Of a DNA stretch of 41,994 nucleotides, positions 6,865 through 14,838 are shown piece by piece. Source of the DNA: Planctomycetota bacterium (lineage in GTDB: Bacteria; Planctomycetota; Brocadiia; Brocadiales; Bathyanammoxibiaceae); the NCBI GenBank assembly GCA_023261505.1, contig JAHFOV010000013.1, positions 1 to 41,994 of the forward strand, written 5' to 3'. Numbering within the stretch: position 1 is the stretch's first letter; every line of letters begins with the position of its first letter. The notes under the pieces are model-generated. The model saw only the letters and a program-made list of their open reading frames with translations. It searched no databases and had not been told where the DNA came from. The translations under genes were made by a program, and so were the position numbers.

Positions 6865-7386
6865 ATGACCCTCACCACACTTGCAGCAGTAAAGGAATAC
6901 CTCGGCCTGGCAGGTACCGGAGAGGATAGCCTCCTTAATCGCCTAATGGATTGGGCTACGAACTTTATCCACTCCTACTGCGGGAGGATTTTCCTTCAAG
7001 GGAACTACGACGAGTATTACGATGGGGATGGTACGGATAGCCTTCTTAGCCATCAATTCCCCATCGTATCAGTGAACTCCCTGGAGGTGGACGGAGTAAT
7101 CCAGGATTCTACAAGTTTTGTCGTCTATGCCCAAATTGGGCTGATAAGACTGAATTGCGGAATCTTCTCAAAGGGGAAGAATAACATAAGACTTCAGTAC
7201 ACAGCCGGCTATGCCTTCTCACCGAAAGACCTTGAACAGGCCTGCATTGAACTTGTAGCCATGAAGTATTATGACAGGGGCAGGGAGAGGCTAGGCGTGG
7301 AAAAGAAGGATAGCACTTCCTTTGCCGCACAGCCACCACAGGAGATTAAACAGGTATTGGACCTTTACAAGAGATACGGAGTTTAG
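6865..7386 (+). CDS. Phage head-tail connector (gp6-like)
   Basis: A 173-residue protein of the HK97 gp6 / phage connector type. It has a helical N-terminus (TLAAVKEYLGLAGTGEDSLLNRLMDWATNFIHSYCGRIF) and a beta section with DEYYDGDGTDSLLSHQFPIVSVNSL, the classic 'YdGdGs..L.l..yPi.sv' motif. A C-terminal helix contains LEQACIELVAMKYYDRG. These adaptors form a ring under the portal. The gene begins directly after the tiny ORF stop and is in the standard position downstream of the capsid gene. Confidence 0.88.
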   Translation: MTLTTLAAVKEYLGLAGTGEDSLLNRLMDWATNFIHSYCGRIFLQGNYDEYYDGDGTDSLLSHQFPIVSVNSLEVDGVIQDSTSFVVYAQIGLIRLNCGIFSKGKNNIRLQYTAGYAFSPKDLEQACIELVAMKYYDRGRERLGVEKKDSTSFAAQPPQEIKQVLDLYKRYGV

Positions 7387-7456
7387 GGGTCAGGGTCTGG
7401 TAAAGTAAATTGATTCCTAACTCCCAACCACCAATACAAATAGAACAAACGCTCTA

Positions 7457-7933
7457 ATGTTAGAAGACATCATAAGACATTTAAGGGCCTTATTGCAGAA
7501 CCAGTTTCCAGCCAAACTAGACCAGATAGAACTGGAAAGGGCGGATGGCGTAACCCTGGAAGATATTAAATCCTTCCTTGTCCAGGGGGGGCAGAAGGAT
7601 AGTCGCCTAAAATATCCAAGCGTCACCATCCTGGGGGAAAATACGACAGCCACCAACGCCCTCTCCCGCCACAGGGAGCTAAAGCACAAGATTTCAATCT
7701 GGATTACCGACAGGGAGGTATCCCCCGACAGTGAACTCTCTACCGCCAGGCTGTGGCGATACGCGGAGGCACTAGAGCGGATACTGGCTAGCGACCCCAC
7801 GCTGGGTGGAAAGGCAGTGGATTCGGTAGTGACCGGCCATGTATATCATCAAAAAGAGGGAGAAGAATCTTTTGTAAGAAGGGCCCTTCTTATAATGGAG
7901 GTTCTGGAAAGGCCTTCCACAAGTAATTATTAA
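7457..7933 (+). CDS. Tail-terminator-like / minor tail protein
   Basis: A 158-residue protein beginning MLEDIIRHLRALLQNQF, the usual start of phage tail-completion proteins that bind the connector. The middle is a beta-rich segment (YPSVTILGENTTATNALSRHRELKHKISIWITD), followed by a helix (LWRYAEALERILASDPTLGG) and ending in VRRALLIMEVLERP. Position and fold pattern suggest a tail terminator or neck protein. No direct diagnostic motif exists, so the specific role is moderate confidence. Between 7387 and 7456 there is only a short TAGGGGTCAGGGTC remnant. Confidence 0.65.
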   Translation: MLEDIIRHLRALLQNQFPAKLDQIELERADGVTLEDIKSFLVQGGQKDSRLKYPSVTILGENTTATNALSRHRELKHKISIWITDREVSPDSELSTARLWRYAEALERILASDPTLGGKAVDSVVTGHVYHQKEGEESFVRRALLIMEVLERPSTSNY

Positions 7934-7949
7934 GCTTTGAAGGAAAGAG

Positions 7950-8213
7950 ATGCCTCACGTAGGAGAATTAGTAGAGGTTTACGCCCCAGCAAGCGGTGAA
8001 GTGGAATGGTTCGCAGTTGACGGTCAAGAAGTAGAACTGGATGAAGTCCTCGGCATTGTCATCGATAAAGAAGGACGCCGTTGGGATATCATTGCCGACC
8101 CAGATCTAAAAGGTGTTAGAGGCATTCTTCTCATCCTACCGAAGGTGGTATGGGAGGTTGGAGTAGGAGCAACCTTGGCCTACATAAGGATAACAAGGAT
8201 TACGAGGGCCTAA
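7950..8213 (+). CDS. Small biotinyl/lipoyl-hammerhead-like protein at end of capsid module
   Basis: An 87-residue protein with a good ribosome binding site (GAAGGAAAGAG) before the ATG at 7950. Its layout (VYAPASGEVEWFAVDGQEVELDEVLGIVID ... GVRGILLILPKVVWEVGVGATLAYIRI) follows the two-fold quasi-repeat of biotinyl/lipoyl hammerhead domains. The modified Lys in an (E)MK turn is absent, so it is unlikely to carry a cofactor. Just past the TAA, another frame reads GPKEADYAKGKAPPMKTKQQ to a TGA at 8276, which looks coding-like; the true C-terminus may extend by a frameshift. A structural role in a phage particle is possible but not shown. Confidence 0.55.
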   Translation: MPHVGELVEVYAPASGEVEWFAVDGQEVELDEVLGIVIDKEGRRWDIIADPDLKGVRGILLILPKVVWEVGVGATLAYIRITRITRA

Positions 8214-8299
8214 GGAGGCCGATTACGCTAAGGGTAAAGCTCCACCAATGAAAACCAAGCAACAAGGGGAGTGAAGTTAAGAATCTCTACAACCCCTGT

Positions 8300-9361
8300 T
8301 TAAGGGCACAGAATATTTACTGGGACGTCTGTGACCATGACTTTTATCGGAGAGACTTGTGGAATTGCATTGCTGTCCCTAACGTCTGCATTGGTGTCCC
8401 TAACGTCTGCATTGGTGTCTAGAATCGTAGCATTGCTATCTATTCCTGAGGCGTCAGTATCTATTACAAAGTAATTGCAAGAAGGGTTTATAGAGCCATC
8501 AGGGTTGAGTTTCAAGACCCAAAAGTCAAGGGTTTTTGGAGTACGACCGAAAGAAGCGGTCTTTCCGGCCACTATGTATCCCCCATCGCTCGTCTGCTGG
8601 ATGGACTCGGCCTCGTCATGATTAATCCCCCCATAAGCCTTCTGCCACTCTACTGCCCCATCGGGTCTAAGCTTCAAGACCCAAAGGTCTCCTCTAATAC
8701 CGAAGCCTGTATGACCAGCCACTATATACCCCTTATCACTAGTCTCGCAAATGGAATCAGCCCCATCAAAACTACCTCCCCCATAGGTCTTCTGCCACTC
8801 AACAGTTCCATCGGGTCTGAGCTTCAAGACCCAAAAGTCATCGTCTCCACGACCGAAGGAGTTTGTCCAACCAGCCACTATGTACCCACCACCAATAGTC
8901 TGCTGAATGGAACTGGATCTGTCGAAGTTATTTCCTCCATAAGCCCTCTGCCATTCAACAGCCCCATCGGACCTTAGCTTTAGAACCAAGAGGTGATGAA
9001 TTTCAAACCCTTCTGGACTGAAGGATCGTGTCGCACCAGCCACTATGTATCCACCATCTTTGGTCTGCTGGATGGACTCAGCCCCAACACCTTCATAAGC
9101 CTTCTGCCACTCCACAGTCCCGTCTGGCCTGAGCTTCAAGACCCAATGGCCCCAGCCTATCTCATAGGGGAAGCTTAAATAATAACTAGAATAATACCCA
9201 GCTACTATGAAACCCCCATCACTGGTCTGTTGGATGGAACTTGCCCAATCATTATTATATCCCCCATAAGTGGCAGCCCACTGTCCGTAAGAGGGGCTGA
9301 CAATAAAGAGAATGGACATAAAAAACAGGACGCAGAATATAGGATACAGAGTCAATGTCAA
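8300..9361 (-). CDS. Secreted beta-propeller-type repeat protein
   Basis: A 353-residue product from TTG at 9361. A hydrophobic leader (YPIFCVLFFMSILFIVSPSYG) ends at a likely signal peptidase site before QW. Five repeats of roughly 50 residues follow, with the unit 'SIQQTsDGGYIVAG.t.sf...DFWVLKLrPDGtVEWQkaYGG', typical of delta-60-like propeller proteins. The C-terminal tail has short repeats DTNADVRDTNADVRDSNA. A better start may be ATG at 9413, preceded by GGAGGGCAAGAG, reading MSYQMRFRFPKKIRSK. That stretch makes a good positively charged signal-peptide start but is one base out of frame and stops at 9363. Either the gene is frameshifted in its signal peptide or TTG is used. Function unknown, probably extracellular. 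Confidence 0.8.
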   Translation of the reverse strand: MTLTLYPIFCVLFFMSILFIVSPSYGQWAATYGGYNNDWASSIQQTSDGGFIVAGYYSSYYLSFPYEIGWGHWVLKLRPDGTVEWQKAYEGVGAESIQQTKDGGYIVAGATRSFSPEGFEIHHLLVLKLRSDGAVEWQRAYGGNNFDRSSSIQQTIGGGYIVAGWTNSFGRGDDDFWVLKLRPDGTVEWQKTYGGGSFDGADSICETSDKGYIVAGHTGFGIRGDLWVLKLRPDGAVEWQKAYGGINHDEAESIQQTSDGGYIVAGKTASFGRTPKTLDFWVLKLNPDGSINPSCNYFVIDTDASGIDSNATILDTNADVRDTNADVRDSNAIPQVSPIKVMVTDVPVNILCP

Positions 9362-9700
9362 TTTACTTGGAACGGATTTTTTTGGGGAAGCGAAACCGCA
9401 TTTGATAGGACATAATCTCTTGCCCTCCCATAATTTTTAAGCCTGCCCTAGCCAACAATACCTTTCCACAGCAAAATATTAAGATAACAATTTCTAGCAT
9501 AAATCCTATCAAAAGGTCAATACATTAGAAATAAGTCAAGATAATTTTTGGCGTGGATAGGCGGAGCATTGGGGCTACTGGAAGCCTTTATCTCTGACTC
9601 ACAGCAATTTTTGTGAGCGATTTCTGACTTTTAAAAACTTAAGCATCTTTTTATCGCTTATCTTGCAATAATCCACAAAAAATGTAAAATATTTTTTAAG

Positions 9701-11362
9701 ATGTTCAATTCTATAAAAATAAAACTCATCGTAATCTTTCTCTTGTGGTCCCTGGTGCCTCTGGTAATGCTGAGGTTTATAGTCTACCCAGTAGTCCATG
9801 GTACATTTGAACAGATGGTAATTCAGAACCTCACTGGGGTGGGGCACAAACAGTCAGAATTTGTCTCCTCGTGGATGAAAGAGAGAAAGAATGATGCCGC
9901 ACTCTTGGCTAGCGATGCCCGCATTATGAATTTCCATAAGTACCTCCCGGAGGGCCCGGATTACAAAAGGATACTAACCCAGCTAGAATTCGTGAGAGAT
10001 ACCCATGGTTACAAGGACATCCTTTTAATTGATAAAGAGGGCAAAGTAAAAGCAGGAACGGAAAAGAACCTTATAGGTATATACATGACCGATTTTGACT
10101 TTTTCCAGGAGGCTATAAAAGGAAAGGTTTATGTATCTAAGGTGTCCCCCTCTACGTTTCCCATCATTAATGAGTATGGAGACAGAGAGTACGGCGTGCC
10201 TACTCTTTTTGTCTCTTCTCCCATCAGGGACGAGGAATACAATATCCAGGGTGTACTCGCCCTCCAGGTGGACCTGGTTACACTTAGTAATGAGATGAGG
10301 AAAGTAAAACTGGGGGAAACAGGGGAAACTTACCTGGTGGATAAGGATGGCTTAATGATAACAGAGTCCAAGTTTGTAAACACTATCCATCAGATGGGAC
10401 TTATAAAAAAACGTACCTCGCTTGAACTGAAGGTCATAGACCCTACTACCGGCAAGCTTACACGTGCGACTGAGGGATGTGTAAAGGGGCAGGACGGCTA
10501 TGATGCCAGGGGTTATCTTGATTACCGTGGTGTGAAGGTTCTTGGGGTATGGCACTGGCTTCCGGAGTATGGCTGGGGCGTTATCTCAGAGATAGACCTG
10601 GAAGAGGGCTACTCTACCCTACTATCGCTGCGGCGCGAGTTTTTGGCAATCATCTTTGTCATGGCGGGGGTGCTGATGTTAGTGTCCATATATGTAGGGC
10701 GCAGGATTTCAGTACCTATAATAGGCATAAATGACGCTACAAAAAAACTCGCCGCAGGAGATTTCTCACAAAGGGTAACAGTAACCACCGCCGATGAGCT
10801 TGGTCAGCTCGCCCAGTCCTTCAATACCATGGCCAGTTCCTTGCAAGAAAAGGAGTTTATCCATAATTTTAACCGCATTATTGCCTCAAGCCTTCTTACC
10901 GATGTATTTGGCGCAGTGAGCAATGAAATTAAGAGGGTAGTAGACTTTGACCGCATAAGCATTACCAGAGTGCATGAAAGAGAGCAAGCCTGGTTTATTA
11001 CCTTTGCCCTTACGCGTGGTTATACTTCCAATGAGCTTCGCGAAGGCTCAATGTCTAGAAAAGAGGGAAGCATGATGGGTGATATGCTTGCCACTGGGAA
11101 GCCAGTCGTAGTGGAGGATACTGAGACAGGCAAATACTGGTCAGATAAACTACTATTAAAAGAGGGAATCCGCTCTCGTTTAGGTTACCCATTACACTTC
11201 AAGGGGGAGATTATTGGGGCTATAAACTTCGGCAGCAGGAAAAAAGGCTACTACACAGAGAAACATTTTGAAATCCTCTCAAGGATTGCACCTCAGCTAG
11301 CCATAGCCCTGGAGAATGCCACACTCATTGAGAAACTCAAGGTACAGAAGGTGGAAGTATAA
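9701..11362 (+). CDS. Double-Cache, HAMP and GAF membrane sensor without output domain
   Basis: A 553-residue membrane receptor. TM1 is at about residues 8-30, then a periplasmic dCache domain (about 35-300, with YKDILLIDKEGKVKAGTEKN and GETGETYLVDKDGLMI). TM2 is at about 310-332, then HAMP (RRISVPIIGINDATKKLAAG through FNTMASSLQ), a short linker, and a GAF domain (about 385-540, ending IAPQLAIALENATLIEKL). Such proteins normally continue into a histidine kinase, GGDEF or methyl-accepting domain, but this one stops after the signalling helix. The stop is followed at once by a repeat array, so the C-terminus may have been lost. No response regulator is adjacent. Confidence 0.88.
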   Translation: MFNSIKIKLIVIFLLWSLVPLVMLRFIVYPVVHGTFEQMVIQNLTGVGHKQSEFVSSWMKERKNDAALLASDARIMNFHKYLPEGPDYKRILTQLEFVRDTHGYKDILLIDKEGKVKAGTEKNLIGIYMTDFDFFQEAIKGKVYVSKVSPSTFPIINEYGDREYGVPTLFVSSPIRDEEYNIQGVLALQVDLVTLSNEMRKVKLGETGETYLVDKDGLMITESKFVNTIHQMGLIKKRTSLELKVIDPTTGKLTRATEGCVKGQDGYDARGYLDYRGVKVLGVWHWLPEYGWGVISEIDLEEGYSTLLSLRREFLAIIFVMAGVLMLVSIYVGRRISVPIIGINDATKKLAAGDFSQRVTVTTADELGQLAQSFNTMASSLQEKEFIHNFNRIIASSLLTDVFGAVSNEIKRVVDFDRISITRVHEREQAWFITFALTRGYTSNELREGSMSRKEGSMMGDMLATGKPVVVEDTETGKYWSDKLLLKEGIRSRLGYPLHFKGEIIGAINFGSRKKGYYTEKHFEILSRIAPQLAIALENATLIEKLKVQKVEV

Positions 11363-11462
11363 AAACAGAATCCAGAATACAGAAGACAGTACTCAGAATT
11401 AATGGCCTTTTTAAAGCCCTGTTCTACTTCTTAATTAAGACTTCTGAATCCTGAATTTGCTT
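11363..11462. repeat. Array-type hairpin between sensor gene and mobA
   Basis: The left units CAGAATCCAGAATACAGAAG (11367-11386) face CTTCTGAATCCTGAATTTG (11441-11459), giving an imperfect inverted repeat. The motif differs from the GTAGGCA and TTAGGGA arrays elsewhere, but the architecture (short-period direct units, facing arms, directly after a stop codon) is the same. Confidence 0.6.
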
Positions 11463-11478
11463 TCCTTGAAAAATCATA

Positions 11479-12093
11479 ATGAACATGAGCGCCGTCATCC
11501 TGGCTGGGGGCAGGAGTCAAAGGATGGGCCGAGACAAGGCCTTCCTGAAGATTGGCTCTTTTACCATAGTAGAACATCAACTCCAGAGACTCAAACCCCT
11601 CTTTGAGGAGATACTCCTTTCCGCCAATTTCCCCGATAAATTTTCGCACCTGGGTCTGGAAATTGTTCAAGATTACATTCCGGGCAGGGGGCCTTTAGTA
11701 GGTATCTACTCCTCTCTCTTGAGGGCCAAGCACCCTTACCTCTTTGCCATAGCCTGCGATATGCCCTTCATTAGTCCAGAATTAATTACTTACATGAAAG
11801 AGAACTGCAAGAACTACGATGTTACTGTACCCGAGACTGAGCGTGGGCTTGAACCCCTCCACGCCATATATTCTAAGACCTGCCTTACTGTTATGAAGAA
11901 GCACATAGATAATAACGGCAAGGGACGGGTAATAGAATTCTTCCCAGAGGTAAAGGTAAGGGTCATTAATCAAGAAGAAATCTCCAGGATACCAGGGGGC
12001 GAGGTGGGAGTGGCCCTGCCACCCTTCCTGAACTTCAACACCCCTGAGGAGTACAATAAGGCCCTTGAGCTGTTAGAGGCTACAAGGCCGTAA
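11479..12093 (+). CDS. mobA: Molybdenum cofactor guanylyltransferase
   Basis: A 204-residue MobA-family nucleotidyltransferase that joins GMP to molybdopterin to make the guanine dinucleotide cofactor. The N-terminal signature AVILAGGRSQRMGRDKAFLKI contains the GTP-binding loop and catalytic Lys. It also has IACDMPFISPELI (metal-binding DMP), PLHAIYSKTCL and the C-terminal NFNTPEEYNKA. Length is normal. The start is ATG 11479, with ATG 11485 (MSAVILAGG) an alternative. No other moco gene is adjacent. It implies molybdo- or tungsto-enzymes of the DMSO reductase type in this organism. Confidence 0.93.
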   Translation: MNMSAVILAGGRSQRMGRDKAFLKIGSFTIVEHQLQRLKPLFEEILLSANFPDKFSHLGLEIVQDYIPGRGPLVGIYSSLLRAKHPYLFAIACDMPFISPELITYMKENCKNYDVTVPETERGLEPLHAIYSKTCLTVMKKHIDNNGKGRVIEFFPEVKVRVINQEEISRIPGGEVGVALPPFLNFNTPEEYNKALELLEATRP

Positions 12094-12156
12094 TCCTTAA
12101 ATTTCCATTTAACATCTCAGCCCTTAAGTGTTAAAATAGTTTCTCAACAAAAACCC

Positions 12157-13329
12157 ATGAAAAGCACTGTATTTTTTATTCCAGCGAAGACTGCGGAAGG
12201 TCTGAGTTCCCTGGCCCAAAAAACCAAAAGACTTCTGGAGGCCCTAGCACCGGCAGGGGCAGGTTTGAAACCTGCCCCTGCAAACGGACCAGGGTTCATC
12301 AAAAAAGACGAACTCATTGGAATAAAGACCACCTTCGGGGAGAGGGGGAACATAGGGCACCTGAAGCCACCAATCATCAGGGCAGCGGTGGAGTACGTAA
12401 AGGCTGGTGGCGGAAAGCCATTTTTAATAGAGACAAATACCTTATATGTAGGGCAAAGGAGTAACGCTGTTGACCATATCCTCCATGCCTATAGCCACGG
12501 GTTTACCCCTGAGGCTGTTGGGGCACCCATAGTCATTGCTGATGGACTAAGGGGCGAGAACGACTACTGCATGCCACTACCAGAAAAGGTTCAAGAGTTT
12601 AAAGGTTCAAGGGTTCAAAGGTTGACCAGAACGGCATTTATCGCCGGGGGAGCAAAGGCGGCCAGTGGCTTTGTTTTTCTCTCACATGTTACTGGCCACA
12701 TGCTGACAGGACTGGGTGCAACGCTAAAGAACATTGGGATGGGACTGGCCTCAAGGGGTGGCAAACTGGCCATGCATTCAGGGGTGGTACCCCAAATCCT
12801 TACAGATAAGTGTAAGGCCTGTGGTCTTTGTGCTGAGTTTTGCCCAGCGGGGGCCATTACTATTAAGGACTACTCCATTATTGACGCCAGTAAATGTATC
12901 GGCTGTGGGGAGTGTCTGGCCGTATGTCCCCATGGGGCTGTGAAGATTTCCTGGGACGAAGATACAGAAAACCTCCAGAAGAAGGTGGCCGAGTACTGCC
13001 TGGCAATACTCAAGGGAAAGGAGAAAAAATCAGTCTTCCTGAACTTCATTATCCACGTCACTGAGCAGTGTGACTGCATGGACAAGGCCTACCCTCCTGC
13101 ATTTGAAGATATTGGAATCCTCGCCTCGCGTGACCCCGTGGCTGTAGAACAGGCAACTGTAGACCTAATTATGGAGCATGTGAGAGAAGATTTCTTCCGC
13201 AAAGCCTGGCCAGACATTGACTACACCACACAGATAGATTACGCCCATAAAATTGGGCTAGGAAATAAAGAGTACGAGCTGCTAGACATTACTAAGGGAC
13301 TGCGAAAGGTAGTAAGAAGTAGGCAGTAG
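12157..13329 (+). CDS. DUF362 ferredoxin-like protein with two 4Fe-4S motifs
   Basis: A 390-residue DUF362 protein. The domain is recognisable in ELIGIKTTFGERGNIGHLKP, GGGKPFLIETNTLY and the C-terminal ILASRDPVAVEQATVDLI. Two clusters of CxxCxxCxxxC type (CKACGLCAEFCP and CIGCGECLAVCP, about residues 215-260) are inserted in the middle. Probably an electron-transfer or redox-maturation protein; the exact role is unknown. Two repeat insertions lie within the frame: a 29-bp palindrome giving AGAGLKPAPA near residues 33-42, and a heptamer-type stretch (GGTTCAA units, 12590-12628) near residues 145-157. The last codons and TAG stop (RSRQ*) also come from a repeat array. Confidence 0.85.
   Translation: MKSTVFFIPAKTAEGLSSLAQKTKRLLEALAPAGAGLKPAPANGPGFIKKDELIGIKTTFGERGNIGHLKPPIIRAAVEYVKAGGGKPFLIETNTLYVGQRSNAVDHILHAYSHGFTPEAVGAPIVIADGLRGENDYCMPLPEKVQEFKGSRVQRLTRTAFIAGGAKAASGFVFLSHVTGHMLTGLGATLKNIGMGLASRGGKLAMHSGVVPQILTDKCKACGLCAEFCPAGAITIKDYSIIDASKCIGCGECLAVCPHGAVKISWDEDTENLQKKVAEYCLAILKGKEKKSVFLNFIIHVTEQCDCMDKAYPPAFEDIGILASRDPVAVEQATVDLIMEHVREDFFRKAWPDIDYTTQIDYAHKIGLGNKEYELLDITKGLRKVVRSRQ
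12253..12281. repeat. 29-bp palindrome inside DUF362 gene
   Basis: GCAGGGGCAGGTTT, one central base, then its exact complement AAACCTGCCCCTGC. The 29 bp sit in the coding frame without breaking it, in the poorly conserved N-terminal linker. It belongs to the same class as 15886-15913 (inside mqnA), 35213-35240 and 22921-23060. Confidence 0.85.
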
Positions 13330-13392
13330 GGAGTAGTCCGCCTGAGGCGGATTAGCACTTACTGCTTTGTGCTTACTATCACTTTCTACAGC
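13305..13392. repeat. Array hairpin with embedded TCCGCCTGAGGCGGA palindrome
   Basis: Units AGTAGGCAGTAGGGAGTAG (13314-13332) carry the DUF362 stop codon. They are followed by the short palindrome TCCGCCTGAGGCGGA, then facing TTACTGCTTTGTGCTTACTATC. Two repeat classes are therefore nested in one intergenic space ahead of the phosphodiesterase gene at 13423. Confidence 0.7.
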
Positions 13393-13422
13393 TTCCAGCG
13401 GCTTCATTTGTAAAGTAACCCA

Positions 13423-14820
13423 ATGAGCAAAACAGCTAAGATTGTTATTATTGGATTAGATTCCGCCCCTCCTGAGTTGGTCTTTGACCGCTGGCTGGAT
13501 GAGCTTCCTACCCTGAAATGGCTTACAGAACATGGAGCATATGGTGAGCTAGAGAGCACCATACCCTCAATTACCTGCCCTGCCTGGGCCACTATGGTAA
13601 CTGGAAAAGACCCAGGGAGGCTGGGCATCTACGGCTTCAGAAATCGTATTAGATACGATTATAGTGAGATGACCTTTGTGGATTCTAGCTGGGTAAAGGA
13701 AGAGACCTTGTGGGACATCCTTTCCAGGTATGGCCGCAAGTCTGTACTGGTCGGCATACCTCCTAGCTATCCTCCGAGGGCGATTAACGGACGGATGGTA
13801 AGCTGTTTCATGGCGGGGGATTCGCCAGACTATACCTATCCCAGGGAATTCCGTGCCGAGGTGGAGACGCTGACCGGTGGTTACATTCCAGATGTAAAGG
13901 ACTTCCGCAGTGGCGACAAAGAGACTATTCTCAGGACTGTCTATGAGATGACCCAGAGGCGATTTCGCCTGGCAAAGACCCTCCTCAAAAGGCAGGATTG
14001 GGACCTCTTTATGATGGTGGAGATGGGTACTGATAGAATCCAGCATGCCTTCTGGAGATACCTGGACGCAGATCATCCACTTTATTGTCATGGGACAGAA
14101 TACGGAGACGCAATATTGAGGTATTATAAATACCTGGACAGAGAACTGGGCGAAATCTTGGCCCTTATAGAGGGGCGTGCCGCCCTGATGATTGTCTCAG
14201 ACCACGGGGCTAAGAGGATGGAGGGGGGGATATGTGTCAACGAATGGCTGCTGGCTAATGGTTACCTGAGGCTCCTTGAGTACCCGACTGAGATTACTTC
14301 CTTTCACCACCTGAAGGTGGATTGGAGGCGGACAGTAGCCTGGGCCCATAGTGGCTACTATGGCAGGGTCTTCCTCAATGTGAAGGGGCGGGAGCCTTTG
14401 GGTCTTATTCCACCGCAGGATTACGAAAGAATAAGGAAGGAGGTTGCCCGGGGGCTTGAGGACATAAGAGATGAATGTGGACGAAAGCTAAATACCAGAG
14501 TCTTCAGACCGGAGGAGATTTACTCAGAGTGTAGGGGGATCGCGCCAGACCTGATCGTCTATTTCGGTGACCAGTACTGGCGGAGCATCGGTAGCGTTGG
14601 CCACAGAAGATTCTGGACAAGGGAGAACGATAACGGTTTTGATTACGCAAACCACTCGCAAAATGGTATTTTTTTATTGTATAATGGCGAAGTAAAAAGT
14701 TATTCCGATAGAAAATTCTTGAACATTCAGGATGTGGCACCAACGGTCTTAAGTTGTATGGGCTTGGAAGTCCCTTTTGATATGAAAAGGGAAGGTTTTA
14801 AATTACAAGTAGAGATTTAA
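13423..14820 (+). CDS. Alkaline-phosphatase-superfamily (type I) phosphodiesterase
   Basis: A 465-residue protein of the nucleotide pyrophosphatase/phosphodiesterase branch. Metal ligands and nucleophile are visible in order: Asp13 in IIGLDSAPP, Thr51 in PSITCPAWATMVTGKDPGRLGIYGF, Asp and His in EMGTDRIQHAFWRYLD, SDHGA (Asp-His pair), and the late His in FDYANHSQNGIFLL. No signal peptide is present, so it is cytoplasmic. The substrate is unknown; the family cleaves phosphodiesters or phosphosulfate bonds. It is followed after an 18-bp gap by APS kinase with AAGGAGG between, so the two are very likely co-expressed. Confidence 0.88.
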   Translation: MSKTAKIVIIGLDSAPPELVFDRWLDELPTLKWLTEHGAYGELESTIPSITCPAWATMVTGKDPGRLGIYGFRNRIRYDYSEMTFVDSSWVKEETLWDILSRYGRKSVLVGIPPSYPPRAINGRMVSCFMAGDSPDYTYPREFRAEVETLTGGYIPDVKDFRSGDKETILRTVYEMTQRRFRLAKTLLKRQDWDLFMMVEMGTDRIQHAFWRYLDADHPLYCHGTEYGDAILRYYKYLDRELGEILALIEGRAALMIVSDHGAKRMEGGICVNEWLLANGYLRLLEYPTEITSFHHLKVDWRRTVAWAHSGYYGRVFLNVKGREPLGLIPPQDYERIRKEVARGLEDIRDECGRKLNTRVFRPEEIYSECRGIAPDLIVYFGDQYWRSIGSVGHRRFWTRENDNGFDYANHSQNGIFLLYNGEVKSYSDRKFLNIQDVAPTVLSCMGLEVPFDMKREGFKLQVEI

Positions 14821-14838
14821 CAAGGAGGCGAACAAGGC

